Part shown: positions 1-5,674 of the stretch, piece by piece | Layout: each line of letters opens with the position of its first letter | Position numbering within the stretch: the stretch's first letter is position 1 | Assembly (NCBI GenBank): GCA_903872255.1 | Contig: CAIQJW010000216.1 | Location: forward strand, 1-6,160 | DNA from: an uncultured delta proteobacterium | GTDB lineage: Bacteria; Desulfobacterota; Syntrophorhabdia; Syntrophorhabdales; Syntrophorhabdaceae | Length of the DNA stretch: 6,160 nt | Direction: 5' to 3' | The notes under the pieces: generated by a model | The model's input: the letters and a program-made list of their open reading frames with translations, nothing else | What the model was told of the DNA's origin: nothing | Databases searched by the model: none | Translations under genes and position numbers: made by a program

Positions 1-56
1 CGCAGGGTACCTCTTTCACCATCACCTTCCCTTACGAAGGCGGGACCAGCGGGTGA
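1..56 (+). CDS. Sensor histidine kinase, extreme C-terminus (gene enters from the left edge)
   Basis: The frame beginning at base 3 reads QGTSFTITFPYEGGTSG and then TGA at 54-56. G-T-x-F-x-I-x-F-P is the usual last beta strand of the HATPase_c domain in HisKA_2-type histidine kinases, so this is most likely the 3' end of a kinase gene lying left of the window. Only 17 codons are visible, so sensor type and integrity cannot be judged. The stop overlaps a GTG (53-55) in the four-base GTGA arrangement typical of translationally coupled kinase/response-regulator pairs. What follows is indeed a receiver-domain start, though a damaged one. The family call rests on a short motif; the same strand and order as the next remnant support it. 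Confidence 0.68.
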   Translation, partial: QGTSFTITFPYEGGTSG

Positions 57-120
57 CGAGAAGACCATCCTCCTCGTAAAAGACGGAGCCCTCATCGCCA
101 TCATGGAGAAAGAAACGCTC
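53..120 (+). pseudogene. Response regulator, N-terminal receiver fragment, frameshifted and truncated
   Basis: From base 55 the frame reads DEKTILLVKDGALIAIMEKE, which closely matches the start of a CheY-like receiver domain (typical form: KTILLVEDEALIA-MEK). The acidic pocket that normally reads E-D-E is K-D-G here, and the fragment ends long before the phospho-accepting aspartate. The only plausible start, GTG at 53-55, overlaps the preceding kinase stop but is one base out of frame with the receiver reading; its own frame stops after eight codons (TAA at 77-79). This suggests a one-base indel just after an ancestral coupled start. Around bases 115-125 the receiver similarity stops and kinase tail similarity begins in another frame. 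Seen: sequence and frames. Inferred: decay of a former kinase/regulator pair by deletion. Confidence 0.62.
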
Positions 121-232
121 AACCGGCTTCGGTATACAGCTCGTCGACATACTCACCGTACAGCTTGACGGGACCATCCGACTTGAACGGAGGAAAGGTA
201 GGACGAGGTTCATTCTGGAATTCGGGGTGTAA
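116..232 (+). pseudogene. Second histidine kinase, C-terminal fragment fused behind the receiver remnant
   Basis: In frame with base 128 the translation contains STGFGIQLVDILTVQLDG, followed by T-I-R-L-E-R and TRFILEFGV, with TAA at 230-232. This is the end of a HATPase_c domain: the G-x-Q-L-V of the G2 box, the Q-L-x-G-T-I turn and the final G-T-x-F strand. It aligns with the tail of the intact kinase on the opposite strand (MGMQLVVTLVEQLEGT). One extra residue (GRTRF instead of GTRF) hints at minor decay. The HATPase N and G1 boxes, phosphoacceptor and sensor are all absent, and there is no start codon, so it cannot encode a working kinase. The left limit is approximate. Direct contact with the receiver fragment suggests that the regulator's 3' part and most of the second kinase were lost in one deletion. 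Confidence 0.68.
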
Positions 233-349
233 CGGTATTTGCGCACTAGCTCCGCGGCCTCTCGCTTTCATGTAGTAATAGATCTTCTGTATCGCTGATG
301 AGGCTGAGGATTGGTAGGTGCTATACGTAACAAAATTGATTGACCTTTA

Positions 350-363
350 GACCCACCGGGGTC
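350..363 (-). terminator. Weak hairpin at the 3' end of the sensor kinase gene
   Basis: Read on the - strand, GACCC-CGGT-GGGTC forms a 5-bp GC-rich stem with a 4-base loop. It overlaps the second of two tandem TGA stops. A modest T-rich stretch (AATTTTGTT) follows only about 13 bases later, so this is a poor intrinsic terminator and may be chance. No better one was seen between the convergent kinase and the remnants at 1-232. Apart from this, bases 233-364 show nothing recognisable. Confidence 0.2.
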
Positions 364-364
364 A

Positions 365-2548
365 TCATCTAATCTGCTCTTCCCTGAAAGTGATCCTGAA
401 CTCCGTGCCGTTGCCCCTCACGAGCTCCATGGTGCCTTCGAGCTGTTCCACCAGTGTGACGACTAGCTGCATCCCCATGGACTCCGTGTCCGTATGGTCT
501 AAGTCGGCAGGGATGCCTATGCCGTTGTCCGACACGGTGAGGACCAGCCGCTGTCCGTCCCCGTTCTTCAGGCTGACGCCTATCCTGCCGGGGCGGTCCC
601 CGGGGAAGGCGTGCTTAAGTGAGTTTGTAACAAGCTCGTTGATGAGGATCCCCAGTGGCATGACGGTGTCGATGTCGAGGAAGAGAGGGTCTACATTAAT
701 GTCCAGATTGATGTTGGGGCCGATGGAATAGGCCCTGAGGAGGCCGCGAGAGAGGTCCCGTATGTAATCGCGCACATCGATGCGGGACAGGCCCTCGGTC
801 TGGTAGAGTTTATCATGGATGAGCGCCATCGACCTGATCCGGTTTATACTTGCCCTGAATATGTCTATGGCCTTTGTATCGGTGAGGTTCCTTGACTGCA
901 TGTTGAGGAGGCTCGAGACGACCTGCATGTTGTTCTTCACGCGGTGGTGGACCTCCCTGAGGAGGACCTCTTTTTCTTTGAGGGAGGCTTTGATCTGGTC
1001 TTCGGCCTGCTTGCGGTCGGTGATATCCATATATGTTCCGAGCACTCCGATGATCTCCCCATCAGAACTGCGTAGAGGTATCTTGCTCGTCAGAAGCATG
1101 ATGATATTTCCCTCGGGCGTCGTCTGAGGTTCTTCGATGAATAACTTGCTGCAGCCGCTCTCAATGACCTGGAGGTCATCGCTGCGATATAATTCCGCAT
1201 GATCCCGCCATACCATTTGGTAATCATCTTTTCCGATGATGTCCTTAGGATCGTCAAATCCTGCATCGCGGGCAAATACCGTGTTACAACCCAGGAAGAT
1301 GAGATTCTTGTCCTTCCAGAATACCCTCACGGGTATGGCGTCAATGATCCCTTTGATGATCTGTTGTGATGCTCGTAACTCATCTTCCACCCGTTTTCGT
1401 CTTCTTATTTCAAGCAACAGGTAGACAAGAATTCCGCACAAAACGATGAAGGCACCGAGAATGGCAAGCAGCTGCGGTCTGTACTCATCCAGCGCAGAAA
1501 CAGGTTTGTTGATCAGAATGCTCCCCTGGGGGAGGTTTTTTTCAGCAATGCCGAAACGCTGCATCGCTCTGTAATCGAACATGAACTTGTTTGGGCTGTT
1601 AAGCAGTACCGGGATGGACCCGATATCGGTGCCTGAGAGGATTTTCATAGCCATCCGGGCAGCAGCTTCTCCCTGAGAGTAGGCGGTTACCATGTGCCCT
1701 CCCAGAACCCCTGATCCCATCCGGTTATCACCCACAACAAAGCCCGGCACTGGTGAGCTTTGTACAAGGAATAACGCGCTCTCCTTAACAGTGTGGCTGG
1801 TTCCGTTTTTGTCAACAAAATGATGGAGCAAAAGCACAATGCTGTCGCTGTTTAGCTTTGACAGCGTTTGGGCAAGTTCGTCCAGGGTCATATCGCCAAG
1901 AGACAGGTAAGTGAAGGCGAGGCCTTGCGGGAAATCAGGACGGATCTTTTCAACTGCGGAGCGGTGCGCCCTTCCAGTTGTGGTGTTGTCGGTTATGACC
2001 ACAATGTTCCTCGCCGCAGGGCGCAGTTTCAGCGCCAGGCTGATGGTGCCGGCATAGTCGTTCCTCTCGATTGTTCCGGTGATGTCCCTTCTTTTATCAA
2101 GCATCCGCTCGTCAAAATCATTGATCCCGGAAAAGACTACCGGTACCCCCGGAAAGAGCTCATCACGATACTTCCTCATGAACTCCAGTGCATCATTGTC
2201 GCTGGCAAGGATAACATCAAAGTGGATACCTTTGTACCCTTCCTTGATTAGTTTTTTGAGGTTCGAGAAATGCTGTGGACTGGGCGGTATCCTCTTCGCG
2301 TCCATATGGGTGACATATGTCTCAACCTTGATGCCCGATTTACCGAAAGCATCATCGATTCCGCGGATTGTATTATCAGACCATGTATTACCCTGGTGGT
2401 ATGAGTTGAGGATGAACACCCGTTTTGGTTCCCGCCCGGTTGCAAAGGAATCAAGGGCTGTCAGCCCGACCATGAGCAAAACCATCACTGAGACAAAGAT
2501 AAGTGCGAAGGGATTACGAATGATCCGCATCGCCATGGCAATCTTCAT
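365..2548 (-). CDS. Membrane sensor histidine kinase: ABC_sub_bind-like sensor, PAS, HisKA_2, HATPase_c
   Basis: A predicted inner-membrane sensor kinase of 727 residues that would autophosphorylate on histidine and pass phosphate to a response regulator. A first membrane segment (about 14-34) precedes a periplasmic domain (about 42-345) resembling ABC_sub_bind (PF04392) substrate-binding proteins, with the typical start KRVFILNSYHQG. A second membrane segment (about 358-379) leads through a short charged coil to a PAS domain (about 396-513, ending TYMDITDRK). The HisKA_2 phosphoacceptor motif is REVHHRVKNN (531-540), with H535 the likely site by analogy with HRxxN. HATPase_c shows NELVTNSLKHAF (637-648), DNGIGIP (674-680) and MGMQLV (691-696). 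Length and all key motifs fit an intact enzyme. A longer start at 2563 exists, but ATG 2546-2548 has AGGAG seven bases upstream and is preferred. The gene ends in two tandem TGA stops. By hand count, GC falls from about 56% in the catalytic half to about 47% in the PAS region. No partner regulator is present and the ligand is unknown. Confidence 0.93.
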   Translation of the reverse strand: MKIAMAMRIIRNPFALIFVSVMVLLMVGLTALDSFATGREPKRVFILNSYHQGNTWSDNTIRGIDDAFGKSGIKVETYVTHMDAKRIPPSPQHFSNLKKLIKEGYKGIHFDVILASDNDALEFMRKYRDELFPGVPVVFSGINDFDERMLDKRRDITGTIERNDYAGTISLALKLRPAARNIVVITDNTTTGRAHRSAVEKIRPDFPQGLAFTYLSLGDMTLDELAQTLSKLNSDSIVLLLHHFVDKNGTSHTVKESALFLVQSSPVPGFVVGDNRMGSGVLGGHMVTAYSQGEAAARMAMKILSGTDIGSIPVLLNSPNKFMFDYRAMQRFGIAEKNLPQGSILINKPVSALDEYRPQLLAILGAFIVLCGILVYLLLEIRRRKRVEDELRASQQIIKGIIDAIPVRVFWKDKNLIFLGCNTVFARDAGFDDPKDIIGKDDYQMVWRDHAELYRSDDLQVIESGCSKLFIEEPQTTPEGNIIMLLTSKIPLRSSDGEIIGVLGTYMDITDRKQAEDQIKASLKEKEVLLREVHHRVKNNMQVVSSLLNMQSRNLTDTKAIDIFRASINRIRSMALIHDKLYQTEGLSRIDVRDYIRDLSRGLLRAYSIGPNINLDINVDPLFLDIDTVMPLGILINELVTNSLKHAFPGDRPGRIGVSLKNGDGQRLVLTVSDNGIGIPADLDHTDTESMGMQLVVTLVEQLEGTMELVRGNGTEFRITFREEQIR

Positions 2549-2555
2549 GTGCGGG

Positions 2556-2560
2556 CTCCT
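2556..2560 (-). promoter_or_regulatory. Ribosome binding site that decides the sensor kinase start
   Basis: On the - strand AGGAG lies 7 bases before ATG 2546-2548. The farther upstream ATG at 2561-2563 has only CGATCGCCTGT before it, with no Shine-Dalgarno match. The AGGAG would lie inside the coding sequence if the longer start were used. The start giving MKIAMAMRIIRNPF is therefore favoured, and it places the first membrane segment correctly near the N-terminus. Confidence 0.7.
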
Positions 2561-2581
2561 CATACAGGCGATCGAGAATAG

Positions 2582-2601
2582 CGAGGCTATCAGTTGCCTC
2601 G
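2582..2601. repeat. Small dyad in the leader of the sensor kinase
   Basis: CGAGGC and GCCTCG form a 6-bp inverted repeat with an 8-base loop, about 34 bases upstream of the chosen kinase start. It could fold in the mRNA leader or be an operator half-site pair. It has no T-run, so it is not a terminator. A perfect 6-bp dyad can occur by chance. Confidence 0.3.
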
Positions 2602-2646
2602 GCCAATTAGATGTAATATCGGTAACGCCACATGCGCTTCATTATG

Positions 2647-2655
2647 ATTATCGCA
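2647..2655 (-). promoter_or_regulatory. Candidate extended -10 promoter element for the sensor kinase
   Basis: The - strand reads TGCGATAAT, an extended -10 (TGn) followed by GATAAT, five of six matches to TATAAT, about 100 bases before the kinase start. No good -35 hexamer lies at 16-18 bases; TTGTTT (2678-2683) pairs at 17 bases only with a poorer TATTGT box (2655-2660). The whole 2549-2716 gap is AT-rich enough for chance matches, so this is a weak call. Confidence 0.25.
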
Positions 2656-2716
2656 CAATATCTTTATGAGTTTAGACAAACAAATTCCTTATTTGAGGTG
2701 ATTCATTGCACATTCT

Positions 2717-3262
2717 TCAAGAGATCGTATCGAAGATACCGTCGAGGAAGGCGTTCTTAAGAGGGCTGTCGAGCCAGTGTGGCTCCCACGAAGTAATGGC
2801 CCTCGTGTTCTTGTCGAAAACGTAATCCACGCGGGCGGAGATTCTCATGCCAGGGGCCGTCCCTGACAGTATGATCGTCCCGGGCCTTTCGCCTTCCGTC
2901 AGTAATATAACGGCAGAAGCGTTTTCGGCTAAAGCCTTCTCCCTGACCTTTTTTTTGAGTAACTCTTCGTGGAGTTCATCCTTGAAGAAAAGACTACCTA
3001 CGTTCATCGTGTCGTTGGCATATACAAAGAAAACCGCCAGGCCTATCTTCCCCGAAGAAAGAAGATCTTTTCTTGCCCTATCTACCGCTTTTTCAAAGAC
3101 TTTCTTAAAGGCATCGGTCAACGGGGAAGGAACGGGTATCCTATGGTTGGCGCTGACAGAGACATTTGAAGAAGGAGCTTCGGGGGACATGACGCTTACC
3201 GGAGAGGATTGTTGCTGAGAACTGCTACTGCCATCATCTCTTCTTTTCCTTCTTCTGACCAT
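2717..3262 (-). CDS. Conserved-looking hypothetical protein, 181 aa, basic and Ser/Gln-rich N-terminus
   Basis: I do not recognise the family. Residues 1-9 are strongly basic (MVRRRKRRD), followed by a low-complexity Ser/Gln/Pro/Val-rich stretch to about residue 45. A compact part from about 46 to 181 begins with an amphipathic helix (DAFKKVFEKAVDRARKDLL). It then has alternating hydrophobic strands (GLAVFFVYA, ASAVILLTE, GTIILSG, RISARVDYVFD), a Lys/Glu-rich helix near 93-112 and a closing SPLKNAFLDGIFD segment. There is no signal peptide or membrane span, so a cytoplasmic location is likely; the basic tail could bind nucleic acid or phosphate, but that is a guess. The strand/helix pattern and codon use look like real coding sequence. 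The start ATG has only a weak AGAGAACA upstream. The kinase lies 168 bases downstream, too far to be confident of an operon. Confidence 0.8.
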   Translation of the reverse strand: MVRRRKRRDDGSSSSQQQSSPVSVMSPEAPSSNVSVSANHRIPVPSPLTDAFKKVFEKAVDRARKDLLSSGKIGLAVFFVYANDTMNVGSLFFKDELHEELLKKKVREKALAENASAVILLTEGERPGTIILSGTAPGMRISARVDYVFDKNTRAITSWEPHWLDSPLKNAFLDGIFDTIS

Positions 3263-3270
3263 TGTTCTCT

Positions 3271-3276
3271 ATTATA
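3271..3276 (-). promoter_or_regulatory. Perfect TATAAT box immediately before the 181-aa gene
   Basis: The - strand carries a perfect TATAAT with only 8 bases to the ATG at 3262. Transcription from it would begin at or next to the start codon, giving a leaderless or near-leaderless message. The -35 region is poor (TATGAA at 17 bases), so it may be a chance match. A 31-base dyad lies directly upstream (3301-3331). Confidence 0.3.
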
Positions 3277-3300
3277 CAGCATACACGCTCATGTTCATAC

Positions 3301-3331
3301 TCCGTTTTCCCGGTTCCACCGAGAAAACGGA
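3301..3331. repeat. Strong inverted repeat upstream of the 181-aa gene
   Basis: TCCGTTTTC (3301-3309) and GAAAACGGA (3323-3331) are perfect 9-bp arms. Inside them CGG (3311-3313) and CCG (3319-3321) can add three pairs after one mismatch, leaving a 5-base TTCCA loop. No T-run follows on either strand, so it is not a classical intrinsic terminator. It sits just upstream of the -35 position of the TATAAT candidate, so it may be an operator or a stable RNA or DNA hairpin. It could also be a remnant of a dispersed repeat. Confidence 0.65.
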
Positions 3332-3467
3332 TGATACGATTCCAAAGAAGCCCGCTACGTGTCCAGAGGACTGTACCTTCACCTGCTAATGTGCAGCCTC
3401 GTTGACGCCGCACAACGCTGATTACCGCATGAAAGAGAGAAGGTTCAGAGCTATCATGTGGATACAT

Positions 3468-3548
3468 TTATATCTCAAATTCCAGAATGATCCTTGTCCC
3501 GCTTTCACGTTCGATCCGTCGCGGGCAGGACGACAATTGCATGGCAAT
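3468..3548 (-). pseudogene. Histidine kinase C-terminal remnant abutting the hydrolase gene
   Basis: On the - strand the frame ending with TAA at 3468-3470 reads RRIERESGTRIILEFEI. This is the last part of a HATPase_c domain and is very close to the RLERRKG-RTRFILEFGV tail at 182-232. At DNA level the two share the 13-base string TCATTCTGGAATT. Upstream the frame reads MQLSSCP, which resembles the GMQLV box followed by a damaged or deleted segment. Similarity is lost where the serine hydrolase stop codon (3548-3550) begins. No kinase body is present, so this is a dead 3' end. Its left-hand neighbour (bases 3263-3467) shows no further kinase or regulator similarity that I could find. Confidence 0.6.
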
Positions 3549-3549
3549 T
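3535..3549. repeat. Short palindrome at the junction of the hydrolase gene and the kinase remnant
   Basis: AATTGC-ATG-GCAATT has 6-bp perfect arms around a 3-base centre. It lies where the kinase-like reading ends and the hydrolase stop codon begins. It may mark a rearrangement point or be chance; it has no GC-rich stem or T-run to act as a terminator. Confidence 0.35.
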
Positions 3550-5593
3550 ACTTCTTTTCGTCTCCTCTAGCCGGCTTCGCCCGGACGGTGAAGACATTGT
3601 CCGCATAACCCGCGAACTGAATGTAACTGTTCTTGGCTACGTACGCGTCGCCTCTATCGAAGGCGCTGTCATAGGTGGCGTTGTCGTCGGCGGCGTTGTC
3701 GTCGGGAGAGAATATGATGACCCTCCCCTTTTCAGGCTTGGTGAAGTTCACAATGACGTCTTCGGTTGCCGTCAGCCACTGGTTGTATCCGTCACTTCCT
3801 ATTTTCACGGAATTCTCACCCGTCTTCAGGATGGCGGCGTCCTCAGCGGGGCTGTACAGAAGGTCCGAAACCCGCGCCCAGGCGGCCCCGGCCCTGTCAA
3901 AAAAGGTAAGCTCCGTCTGGTCGCGGATGGCGTCAAAGGGCATGCCGGCGAATTCAGGGGAGCCTATCTTCTTAATGCCCATAAAGAATACGTATCCGGG
4001 CAGGTCCTTGTACAGCGATGACCTTACACAATGCGTCTCTGTACCCATGGGTGACTCAAAAGGAGCGACATTGCGTCGCAGCCAGAGTTTGCCATCCGTA
4101 TTTATCCTGAGGTTCTGCGTGTTTTTAAGGGCCTTCACTTTCTGCAGCTGGATCACATCGGCTTTGAAATGAGACAAATGGGCCACCAGATAGGTTTCCC
4201 CGTCTCGACCGGTGAAATAGAAACGGTTCCCCTCGGGATCGTGATAGTAGCCGTTGTTGTAGACGAGCTTGAATGCCGGCACCTTCTCCTGTCCCTTGAA
4301 GAAGTAGACCGTAGCGGTGTCCTTGTCGGTATCGAACACCACCTGACCCAATTTCGACTGATTAGCATAGTATCCGCCGAGGGAGACATGGTCCTGAGGA
4401 AGCTTCTCGGCCGCCGGCGGTACGAAGGGAGCTTCAACCTTTTCTGGAATGAGCTTCTTCTCAACGAGCACGGCGTTCAATATGTTTAGCGCTATTGTCA
4501 TGGCACCGCTCTCAGGCCCGGCACCAACGAAGGCGACGGATATCCTCTTGTCGGGAACAGTGAAAACCATAGAAGAGTAATGTCCGGTGCCGCCGCTCTT
4601 GCCGAATACCCGGACACCGGCGGCATCGTACGCCGGGGCGCTCGTAATATCCCATCCCAATCCACAGGACATCTCGGGATGCCTCAGCTTGGGTGCCGAG
4701 GCCGGAGGCTGTGCCTTTTTCATCTCGGCGAGAGATGCCTTCTTCAAGAGCCGATTTTCCGATAAGAGGGCGTCCACAAAGCGGCAGAGCTCCTCGGCGG
4801 TTGATGACAACCCGCCGGCACCCAGGATCGAGAGCACTTCAAGGTCTTGGGTCTTCCCGGTCTTGGGGTCGTAGTAGGACGCCACAGGCTTGCCCTTGAT
4901 CGCGCCCACACCCATACCGGTGTCCTTCAGGCCCAAGGGCTTGAACATTCTCTCGTTGAGGAAGTCCATGTACCTGTGGCCGCTTACGCGTTCTACTATC
5001 ATCTCCGCAAGCGTGAACCCGTCGTTGCAGTACACCGCCAACGCTCCCGGGGCATGTTTGAGGTGCGAGCGGGCCAGGGTATCGATGGTCTCCTGCTTCA
5101 CGTTGTCACAGTAGATGGACCCGAACGAATTCGCGCCCTCGGTCCCCGGCAATCCCGAGGTGTGGTTCAGCGTCATCCTGACGGTGATCGCCTTGTACCG
5201 GTTGTCGGCCATCCTGAATTCCGGAAGGTAGTCCGTCACCGGCCTGTCGAGAGAAACCTTCCCGTCATCGACAAGGAGCATGATCGCAGCCGCCACGTAC
5301 ATCTTGCTGATCGAGCCGATGTTGAATATGGTGGCTTTGTTGACCGGGATGCTCTTCTGTCTGTCGGCCATGCCGAAACCTTCGGCATAAACAACCTTGC
5401 CGTCCACCATGATGGCGGCGGTGGCGCTGGCGCATTTGCCGCTGTTTATGGCCTTCCAGGCCTCACTGCGGGCCGTGGTGATGGCCTTTTCATAAGGATT
5501 CTGCGTGCCAGGGGCCTTGGTCTTACCCGACGCAACCGCGGCAAAGAGGACTAAACAAAGAAAAACTACACCGATGACGCTGACCCTTGGCAT
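3548..5593 (-). CDS. Exported serine hydrolase, beta-lactamase/PBP fold (PF00144), with long C-terminal extension
   Basis: A 681-residue predicted periplasmic enzyme. The N-terminus is a Sec-type signal peptide (short basic start MPR, hydrophobic core about 5-20, AVAS near the cleavage site). The catalytic domain (about 32-385) has the class C-like triad: S94-I-S-K97 (SxxK, catalytic Ser), Y188-C-N190 (YxN) and K332-S-G334 (KTG-like box, in GKSGGTGHYSS), plus the family strings LNHTSGLP and PVTDYLPEF. Such enzymes include D-amino-acid peptidases, esterases and beta-lactamases; the substrate cannot be told from sequence. Residues about 400-681 form an extra beta-rich region (SLGGYYANQSKLGQVVFD onward) that I cannot assign. 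The ATG at 5591-5593 is chosen because it has GGGAG six bases upstream, begins the signal peptide and lies downstream of a strong promoter. A longer start at 5674 would lie inside that promoter's -35 box. It has its own promoter and is not in an operon with its neighbours. Confidence 0.94.
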   Translation of the reverse strand: MPRVSVIGVVFLCLVLFAAVASGKTKAPGTQNPYEKAITTARSEAWKAINSGKCASATAAIMVDGKVVYAEGFGMADRQKSIPVNKATIFNIGSISKMYVAAAIMLLVDDGKVSLDRPVTDYLPEFRMADNRYKAITVRMTLNHTSGLPGTEGANSFGSIYCDNVKQETIDTLARSHLKHAPGALAVYCNDGFTLAEMIVERVSGHRYMDFLNERMFKPLGLKDTGMGVGAIKGKPVASYYDPKTGKTQDLEVLSILGAGGLSSTAEELCRFVDALLSENRLLKKASLAEMKKAQPPASAPKLRHPEMSCGLGWDITSAPAYDAAGVRVFGKSGGTGHYSSMVFTVPDKRISVAFVGAGPESGAMTIALNILNAVLVEKKLIPEKVEAPFVPPAAEKLPQDHVSLGGYYANQSKLGQVVFDTDKDTATVYFFKGQEKVPAFKLVYNNGYYHDPEGNRFYFTGRDGETYLVAHLSHFKADVIQLQKVKALKNTQNLRINTDGKLWLRRNVAPFESPMGTETHCVRSSLYKDLPGYVFFMGIKKIGSPEFAGMPFDAIRDQTELTFFDRAGAAWARVSDLLYSPAEDAAILKTGENSVKIGSDGYNQWLTATEDVIVNFTKPEKGRVIIFSPDDNAADDNATYDSAFDRGDAYVAKNSYIQFAGYADNVFTVRAKPARGDEKK
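3677..3706 (-). repeat. In-frame 15-bp tandem duplication within the hydrolase gene
   Basis: Two consecutive 15-bp units (3677-3691 and 3692-3706) differ at one base and encode DDNAADDNAT (residues 631-640) near the C-terminus. The length keeps the frame, so the copy number could vary by slippage without breaking the gene. The acidic repeat probably lies in a surface loop. Confidence 0.75.
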
Positions 5594-5598
5594 TGTTC

Positions 5599-5605
5599 TC
5601 TCCCT
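5599..5605 (-). promoter_or_regulatory. Ribosome binding site of the serine hydrolase
   Basis: The - strand reads AGGGAGA, with GGGAG six bases before ATG 5591-5593. It fixes the start at MPRVSVIG and rejects the 27-residue upstream extension, which lacks a signal-peptide start of its own. Confidence 0.75.
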
Positions 5606-5644
5606 TATCGTTGTTAGATGCAATTTTTTTTCGTTATGGAAAGG

Positions 5645-5674
5645 AGTATAAAGAAGATTGACCCCTCGTGTCAA
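5645..5674 (-). promoter_or_regulatory. Sigma70-type promoter of the serine hydrolase
   Basis: A perfect -35 TTGACA (5669-5674) and a five-of-six -10 TATACT (5645-5650) are separated by 18 bases. Transcription would begin near base 5638, giving a leader of about 45 bases that contains an A8 tract and the Shine-Dalgarno site. This is the best promoter in the window. It suggests vegetative expression unless blocked at the palindrome over the -35 box. Confidence 0.65.

Noticed and set aside
22..246. A 74-codon open frame on the - strand over the left-edge remnants
   Set aside because: The + strand readings in the same bases show clear kinase and receiver motifs, while this frame shows none. It is an antisense shadow.
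233..364. Possible transposase or other coding remnant between the kinase tail and the intact kinase
   Set aside because: Short frames such as IYYYMKARG on the - strand looked tempting, but none matches a known family or extends far. No terminal inverted repeats or target duplications were seen.
2079..2669. A 196-codon open frame on the + strand opposite the kinase sensor domain
   Set aside because: It is antisense to the periplasmic domain and leader of the intact kinase. Its composition is Ser/Leu-rich shadow sequence with no motif.
3234..3467. A 77-codon open frame on the - strand starting directly after the kinase remnant's TAA
   Set aside because: It has no recognisable motif and only a poor ribosome binding site, overlaps the start of the 181-aa gene, and runs through the dyad at 3301-3331. 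It is most likely a chance frame.
4847..5554. A 235-codon open frame on the + strand opposite the hydrolase gene
   Set aside because: It lies entirely antisense to well-supported catalytic-domain coding sequence in GC-rich DNA, where long antisense frames are common. It has no family motif.
5594..5674. The 27-residue N-terminal extension of the hydrolase from the ATG at 5674
   Set aside because: The ATG lies within the -35 box of the promoter that would transcribe the gene. It has no ribosome binding site and would bury the signal peptide.
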